From contig NZ_MLQQ01000040.1 of assembly GCF_001865995.1 (NCBI RefSeq), forward strand, positions 248,001 through 312,000: DNA of 64,000 nucleotides, given 5' to 3'. The translations under genes and the position numbers were made by a program. This DNA is from Anaerobacillus arseniciselenatis (lineage in GTDB: Bacteria; Bacillota; Bacilli; Bacillales; Anaerobacillaceae). Position 1 is the stretch's first letter; the number at the start of each line of letters is the position of its first letter. This document shows positions 59,418 to 64,000 of this stretch, piece by piece. The notes under the pieces are model-generated. The model ran no database searches and had not been told where the DNA came from. It was given only the letters and a program-made list of their open reading frames with translations.

Positions 59418-59954
59418 ACTTGTTTCCCCCTGTTTTCATAGTTTTGTAGAGGATTTTACACCTCAGCTTTTAAAATGGGAAAGTCTGCTTTCTTATACTT
59501 TAGTTTTTACCTGCTAAAGTACAATAATTTCCTATAAAACCTTTTTGTTTACCTTTTAACATAATTATGAAATCGCATCCCCCCCTAGTTTCTAGATTTA
59601 ACACTAGGAAAATAGTTTTTTTCAAAATGTCAACAAACTAAAAATCACTATCTTTGAATATAATGTGACAATTTTATTTTACTCCCAATACAGTAACAGC
59701 GTCAAGAAAACGTATACACTTTATTTTTTATATTTTCTGATTACTGAAAACGCTTTAATAGGTTGTTCATTTTTTCACAAACGCCTATACCCCTTCTCGT
59801 TACCACCATCTACTAGACTTTTTTAACATAAAGTACTAGCTATTAAATTAAAACCTTTATAAACATTCACAAAATTTTAATATTTTCTTCATTTTTATTT
59901 TTTTTTGGCAACTCACTTTTACCCACACTTACTACTATTGACACTATAAAAATA

Positions 59955-59990
59955 AGGGCTAAAGCGTTTCTAGCGAAAAGCTTTTGCCCT
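59955..59990 (-). terminator. Probable terminator downstream of the Ktr-type gene
   Basis: AGGGCTAAAGC and GCTTTTGCCCT pair with one mismatch. On the minus strand the hairpin is followed by TTATTTTTATAG. It lies about 160 bases after the potassium transporter stop. Confidence 0.6.
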
Positions 59991-60012
59991 CTTTAAAATT
60001 AAAAAGATAATT

Positions 60013-60070
60013 TATTGAATTTCATAATTTGATATGGCTCGATTTAGATAGTTATGAAATTCAATCAATA
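60013..60070. repeat. Shortened family 3-like palindrome
   Basis: TATTGAATTTCATAA and TTATGAAATTCAAT are inverted and match the ends of the 113-bp elements. The short interior has ATGGCTCG, echoing GAGCC in the full copies. Probably a deletion derivative. Confidence 0.6.
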
Positions 60071-60151
60071 AAAATAGATATATCCCACTTTTTTCTCTAT
60101 TATTACTACTAACTTAAACGGTAAGTTGTTTAAAACCCACTAAGAGAAACG

Positions 60152-61501
60152 TTATCCAATAATAATTCGCTCTGTCGGATATTTATAATAACTTTTCGTT
60201 TCCTTTTTCTTCACGGAGAACAAAAAGGCAATTAAGCCTACACGGCCGATAAACATTAGTATCATTAAGACCATTTGGCTTGGGAGACTTAAATCAGGAG
60301 TTATCCCCATAGAAAGCCCACACGTTCCAAACGCAGAACTAGCTTCAAATACGATCGCCATTAAGGCAATTTCACCACTATTCTCAAAAGCAGCTATTAA
60401 AATGATCGCGGTAAATAACATGACAATAAACACCGATAATACGATAAAAGCTTTTTGACGATCTTCCTGATGAATTTCCCGACCAAATACTTTTACGTCA
60501 CTTTTTCCAAGCGCAAAGCTTCGTATCGTTAAAAACATGACAGCTAAAGTCGTCGTACGAATTCCTCCCCCAACACTTGAAGGACTCGCTCCAATAATCA
60601 TCAATCCAGAAATAAGCAATAATGTTGCTAAGCTCAATTCAGATACATCCATCGTCGCAAGACCACCACTTCTAGCCGTAGCAGAATTAAATAACGAGTA
60701 CCATAGCTGTTGGTGCCAAGCTAATCCTTCATAAAAATGACCAATCTCTAATAACCAAATTGATACAAAGCCAAAAATAAATACAATGAAATAAGTCGCT
60801 GTTGTAATTTTTGTAAATAAACTGAATTTAAAGTTAGGGTGCTGTTTTGAAAAATATTGTTTTAGCTCCATTAACACCGGGAAACCAATTGCCCCGGCAA
60901 AAATTAAGGTGATCGTTATAAACTGTACAAAATAGTCATCAGCAAACGGAATTAACGATTGTCCCGTAACGTCAAATCCGGCATTTGTAAACGCACTTAA
61001 CGCCGCAAAAGCCCCTTGGTAATAGGCCTCTCCCACTGTATCAAAATAATTTAAGTAATATGTACCTAAAATTAAAGCGCCTATCAACTCTATCGCTAAC
61101 GCTACAAATAGGATTCCCCTCATTAAATTAACGAGACCAGAGAAACTATTTTGATTTTGATCGACCATGATTAACATTCGTTGCGATAAGATAATTTTTT
61201 TCCCAAAAATCATCCAAACAAATGTCCCTAGCGTCATGATCCCAATACCACCTAATTGGATCGCAATTGCTAAAAATGCGATTCCTACATAGCTATATGT
61301 CTCAGATACGTTAACTACTGTTAACCCTGTAACACTAACTGCACTTACTGATGTAAACAATGCTTCTGAATAAGTTAAGTCTACTCCAGGCAAGTGAGAT
61401 ATCGGTAAAAAGAGTAAAATACTGAATAAAAACATTGCAACAACATAGGAAAAAATAATAATTCGAAATGGGGTCAAATATTTCCCCTTAGAAAGTTTCA
61501 T
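60152..61501 (-). CDS. Ktr/Trk-type potassium uptake membrane subunit
   Basis: 449 residues, KtrB/KtrD-like. Four pseudo-repeated membrane-pore-membrane units are visible with filter-region glycines in SAVSVTGLTVV, SAFTNAGFDVTG, NSATARSGGLATMD and SAFGTCGLSMG. I chose ATG 61501 (MKLSKGKYLTPF) with GGAGGT eight bases upstream; the longer frame begins well before it. It needs a cytosolic KtrA/KtrC gating protein, which is not in the window. Its product brings K+ (often Na+-coupled) into the cell. Whether it is KtrB or KtrD cannot be decided. Confidence 0.9.
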   Translation of the reverse strand: MKLSKGKYLTPFRIIIFSYVVAMFLFSILLFLPISHLPGVDLTYSEALFTSVSAVSVTGLTVVNVSETYSYVGIAFLAIAIQLGGIGIMTLGTFVWMIFGKKIILSQRMLIMVDQNQNSFSGLVNLMRGILFVALAIELIGALILGTYYLNYFDTVGEAYYQGAFAALSAFTNAGFDVTGQSLIPFADDYFVQFITITLIFAGAIGFPVLMELKQYFSKQHPNFKFSLFTKITTATYFIVFIFGFVSIWLLEIGHFYEGLAWHQQLWYSLFNSATARSGGLATMDVSELSLATLLLISGLMIIGASPSSVGGGIRTTTLAVMFLTIRSFALGKSDVKVFGREIHQEDRQKAFIVLSVFIVMLFTAIILIAAFENSGEIALMAIVFEASSAFGTCGLSMGITPDLSLPSQMVLMILMFIGRVGLIAFLFSVKKKETKSYYKYPTERIIIG

Positions 61502-61671
61502 AATCATGTACCTCCGAATTGTATCGGGCATTAGTATACCACATTTTTTTGAAAATGATATAGTGAATTTGGAGAAATAGATATATAATATAGATGGAGT
61601 AATTGACACATTAGGACTAATTTTTAAAAGTATAATTTATAATTTTTTAATAGCGGTAATGGGGGACAACG

Positions 61672-62127
61672 ATGATCTTTACTAAAAAAGAACAGCTCAA
61701 GTCTAATGAAATAACAGAGGGAGAAATCCCAATATTCGGATACAAACTTTTAAAAGAAGACCTTTTACCCGACCTACTAGGTAAAGAACACAATTCAATT
61801 TTATATTGGGCTGGAAAATCTTTAGCAAGAAAGTACCCTGCACCTTCTTTTGATGACATCATCCTTTTTTTCAAAAAAGCAGGATGGGGAGAGCTTTTGA
61901 TAGTGAAAGAAAAGCGGTCAGAAGTAATTTTTGAATTAACTTCTAATTTATTTAACGATAAAAAGGAATTATCTACACCGTTAGAAGCCGGTTTTTTAGC
62001 CCAGCAAGTTGAAAGCATCAAAGGTGGAATTACCGAAACGAACGAAATGCCGAAAAACGGCAAAATAAAAAAAATAATCTACCATGTAAAATGGGACTTA
62101 CACGACAAGGTGGATAACGAACAATAA
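61672..62127 (+). CDS. yslB: YslB-family protein (DUF2507)
   Basis: 151 residues, V4R/DUF2507-like small cytosolic protein: GYKLLKEDLLPDLLGKEHNSILYWAGKSLARKY and a C-terminal LEAGFLAQQVE segment. In B. subtilis yslB lies between lysC and sdhC, as here. The role is unknown. ATG at 61672 behind GGGGGACA. It is on the plus strand, opposite to its neighbours. Confidence 0.9.
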   Translation: MIFTKKEQLKSNEITEGEIPIFGYKLLKEDLLPDLLGKEHNSILYWAGKSLARKYPAPSFDDIILFFKKAGWGELLIVKEKRSEVIFELTSNLFNDKKELSTPLEAGFLAQQVESIKGGITETNEMPKNGKIKKIIYHVKWDLHDKVDNEQ

Positions 62128-62134
62128 TATAAGA

Positions 62135-62171
62135 GTTGGTTTGTTGGTTTGTTGGTTTGTTGGTTTGTTGG
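62135..62171. repeat. Tandem GTTGGTTT octamers
   Basis: About 4.6 perfect copies of GTTGGTTT directly after the yslB stop. The complementary CCAACAAACCAA type tract recurs in at least five other spacers of this window (about 16720, 34990, 41020, 51110, 62260). Confidence 0.85.
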
Positions 62172-62210
62172 AAAGCCGAAAGTTGGAAAAAACATTGTAT
62201 TTACATCTTA

Positions 62211-62478
62211 GAAGGTGACAAGTAAATCGTAATGAGGGTTTTGGATGGAAATAGTTGGTTAGTGGGTTTGTGGACAGTTGGTTAGGCTACGCCCTTTCCT
62301 GACTTTTCCAATTAGATGGTGATGAAGACCGGCATGAGGGTTTTGTATGAAAAAAGGCGGATGATTTCGTGAACGAGCCTCTGAGATTCGATAGAAGGTC
62401 ACAGCGAAGAGAAGGAAATCATTCGCCTTTTCATATTTGATTGTGATGAAGATCCGTCATGCGCGCTTTGTATGAAAA
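62211..62478. repeat. Three diverged direct repeats bracketing family 2 copy C
   Basis: Related stretches of about 38-41 bp occur at 62211-62251, 62315-62352 and 62439-62478. They share the order GGTGA..AA....G.CATGAGGGTTTTG.ATGAAA. The last two directly flank the family 2 element, 124 bp apart. Confidence 0.7.
62350..62432. repeat. Family 2 structured repeat, copy C (inverted orientation)
   Basis: Outer arms AAAAAGGCGGATGATTTC (62351-62368) and GAAATCATTCGCCTTTT (62415-62431) pair with one mismatch. On the minus strand the interior CTTCTATCGAATCTCAGAGGCTCGT matches copies A and B except for two bases. It lies just downstream of lysC. Confidence 0.85.
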
Positions 62479-62499
62479 GTAACCGATATTTTGTTGTAA

Positions 62500-63738
62500 T
62501 TAAGCATTGACTTGCGGTGTTTTGATATTCGACAAATCAAATGCTTCATGAAGTACTTCTACCGCTTTCACCATGTCACTTTGGTCTAATACTGTAGATA
62601 CTTTAATCTCCGATGTACTTACCATTTTAATAAAAATCCCTTGGTCTGATAATACTTTAAACATTTGCCCAGCAACACCTGGATTAGAAATCATCCCTGA
62701 ACCTACGATCGACACTTTCGATAATCCAGTTTCATAACGAATCTCTTCAAATTGTAGTTCACTTTTATTTTCCTCTAAAACATCTAAAGTTTCTGCTAAT
62801 TTTTCAGAGTGAATCGAAAACGAGATGTTCGTATTTTCACTATCACTTACATTTTGAATAATGATATCCACATTAATATTATTTGCTGCGAGTGTTGTAA
62901 ATAAATTTGATAGCCCTGATAAGTTGTTTGGCATATTACATACAGATATTTTTGTTACGTTACTTTCAAAAGCTAACCCTCTAACAACTAAATTTTCCTC
63001 CACTGAAACTTCCTCCTCTATCATTGTTCCTTCTTCTTCTACCATACTTGAACGAACGGTTAATTTAACTTGATAATTTTTTGCAAATTCAACGGCACGT
63101 GGGTGTAAAACACCAGCTCCTAGATTTGCTAACTCTAGCATTTCATCGTAAGAAATTGAATTCAACTTCCTTGCTTCTTTTACAACACGAGGATCCGTTG
63201 TAAACACACCTGTAACATCTGTAAAAATGTCACACCGATCTGCGTTAAGACCTGCAGCTAAGGCTACCGCCGTCGTATCAGACCCACCTCTTCCTAACGT
63301 TGTTATTTCATTATCATTTGTTACACCTTGAAATCCAGCAACAATGGCAATTTTTCCTTCAGCTAAATGCTTGGAAATTTTCTTTTCTTGAAAATTACTA
63401 ATTCTTGCATTACTATGACAAGCTTCTGTATATATGCCTGCTTGCCATCCTGTCAGTGAAACAGCTTCATAACCTTGCTCTTGAAGCGCCATTGCTAAAA
63501 GCGAAATTGTTACTTGCTCACCTGTCGAAAGGAGCATATCCATTTCTCTGTTACTCGGTTTTTTAGTAATCCCACTAGCCATTGATACCAATTGATCTGT
63601 CGACTTTCCCATTGCCGAAACGACGACAACTACTTTGTCACCGTTTTGAACCGTATCAATTACTCTGTTGGCAACATTTTTTATTCTCTCGATACTACCT
63701 ACTGAAGTTCCTCCGAACTTTTGTACCACTAATCCCAT
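62500..63738 (-). CDS. lysC: Aspartokinase (lysine pathway type)
   Basis: About 412 residues. The kinase domain starts VVQKFGGTSVGS and has TDPRVVKEARKL and the ATP/aspartate region GFQGVTNDNEITTLGRGGSDTTAVALA. Two C-terminal ACT domains (about 265-335 and 345-405) give feedback regulation. An internal start for a beta subunit is usual in this class but I did not verify it. I chose the ATG at 63738 (MGLVVQKFGG). A lysine riboswitch precedes it, so this is the lysine-responsive isoenzyme. Confidence 0.96.
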   Translation of the reverse strand: MGLVVQKFGGTSVGSIERIKNVANRVIDTVQNGDKVVVVVSAMGKSTDQLVSMASGITKKPSNREMDMLLSTGEQVTISLLAMALQEQGYEAVSLTGWQAGIYTEACHSNARISNFQEKKISKHLAEGKIAIVAGFQGVTNDNEITTLGRGGSDTTAVALAAGLNADRCDIFTDVTGVFTTDPRVVKEARKLNSISYDEMLELANLGAGVLHPRAVEFAKNYQVKLTVRSSMVEEEGTMIEEEVSVEENLVVRGLAFESNVTKISVCNMPNNLSGLSNLFTTLAANNINVDIIIQNVSDSENTNISFSIHSEKLAETLDVLEENKSELQFEEIRYETGLSKVSIVGSGMISNPGVAGQMFKVLSDQGIFIKMVSTSEIKVSTVLDQSDMVKAVEVLHEAFDLSNIKTPQVNA

Positions 63739-63828
63739 CTTTGTCCACCCTTTCATTTTCCACATTTCCCAAACCTATCCCAGACACACATTGGCTTGTG
63801 GCCAAATTTCTATCCATGAATCAAAAAA

Positions 63829-64000
63829 AGCATCAGTAAGGAAAACCCTCACTGATGCTTTAACTTTTTTTGTTAAAACAAAATAGAAACTAATTAAAGG
63901 ATTGTTCAAAACAACTGAAAATCACTTTGTGTTCCCGTTATCGTGAGATAGTTCTCCACACAACCATTGGGTTAGTTATGTGACAGCCCTACACTTTTTC
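63829..64000 (-). promoter_or_regulatory. Lysine riboswitch, 3' part with terminator (continues beyond window)
   Basis: On the minus strand GGGCTGTCAC, a P5-like hairpin (CACATAAC/GGTTGTGTG) and GGAGAACTATCTC reproduce the 3' half of the L-box core (63944-64000). The expression platform terminator AAGCATCAGTGAGG/CCTTACTGATGCTT with a run of T lies at 63829-63861. Lysine binding should favour the terminator and lower lysC expression. The 5' half lies outside the window. Confidence 0.9.

Larger units (their letters stand above)
59418..60151. other. 734-bp spacer upstream of sdhC
   Basis: No ORF is convincing. It holds a cre-like TGAAAACGCTTTAA (59745-59758, one clear mismatch to the consensus end), a hairpin serving as the ktrB terminator (59955-59990), and a short family 3-like palindrome (60013-60070). 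The sdh promoter must lie here. A TTGACA box occurs on the minus strand near 59630, but I found no -10 box at the right distance. Confidence 0.5.

Noticed and set aside
60013-60070. Rho-independent terminator of the potassium transporter at this palindrome
   Set aside because: Stem is A/T-only, lacks a T run in the right place, and its ends match the family 3 repeats; the hairpin at 59955-59990 is a better terminator.
61647-62063. 138-codon minus-strand ORF opposite yslB
   Set aside because: The plus-strand frame matches YslB and has a GGGGGA site; the minus-strand ORF has neither.

Overview
The window looks like the chromosome of a low-GC, endospore-forming Bacillaceae. The evidence is the sporulation set (spoVID, ysxE, gerE, gerM, lonB), two tRNA-sensing T-box leaders, a lysine riboswitch edge, strong AGGAGG-type ribosome binding sites, and gene order that follows the Bacillus subtilis lysC-yslB-sdhCAB-ysmA-gerE-ysmB-racE-gerM-rph-ysnAB and ilv-leu-ysoA-tig-clpX-lonBA-ysxC-hemAXCDBL-spoVID-ysxE-valS-folC neighbourhoods. 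The species is not identifiable from sequence alone; an alkaliphile-type Bacillus is a guess. Almost all genes are on the minus strand.

Layout from left to right. 1-4.6 kb: an envelope-related block next to folC (degenerate VanW-like protein cut by the window edge, two-domain PRC-barrel protein, membrane protein with an acidic repeat region, CapA-like phosphoesterase). 4.7-10.3 kb: folC, a RimK-like ATP-grasp gene on the plus strand, and valS with a complete Val T-box leader (specifier GUC). 10.6-13.2 kb: an FtsX/LolD-type ABC exporter with a tiny membrane ORF in front, and small genes. 13.2-23.4 kb: ysxE, an unnamed gene, spoVID, then the haem operon hemA-X-C-D-B-L behind a PerR-like box. 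23.6-35 kb: two plus-strand genes (membrane protein, DUF4309-like lipoprotein), then ysxC, lonA, lonB, clpX, tig, ysoA. 35-46.4 kb: branched-chain amino-acid genes transcribed ilvE, ilvD, [Leu T-box], ilvB, ilvH, ilvC, leuA, leuB, leuC, leuD. 46.8-52.5 kb: a small membrane-anchored protein with a nuclease-like fold, tRNA-Arg and tRNA-Gly, ysnB, rdgB, rph, gerM, murI/racE, marR-type ysmB. 52.7-54.7 kb: ptsI and ptsH, which interrupt the familiar ysmB-gerE neighbourhood. 55.3-59.4 kb: gerE, ysmA, sdhBAC. 60.1-64 kb: a Ktr/Trk potassium channel subunit, yslB, lysC and the end of a lysine riboswitch.

The genes are mostly core metabolism and sporulation. The unusual content is between them. The spacers hold several repeat families: (1) long hairpins of about 90-120 bp, many carrying a GTGTCTGACAC core and sitting where terminators are needed; (2) three copies of a structured element with a conserved inner hairpin and an outer stem whose sequence differs in each copy but stays paired; (3) two 112-113 bp palindromic elements with TGAATTTCATAATTA ends plus a shortened relative; (4) spacers inside operons with a central GCTTCGAAGC hairpin and low-complexity arms; (5) GTTGGTTT / CCAACAAACCAA simple repeats. 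Family 2 is the best candidate for something undescribed, because the paired differences between copies argue for selection on, or faithful copying of, a folded form.
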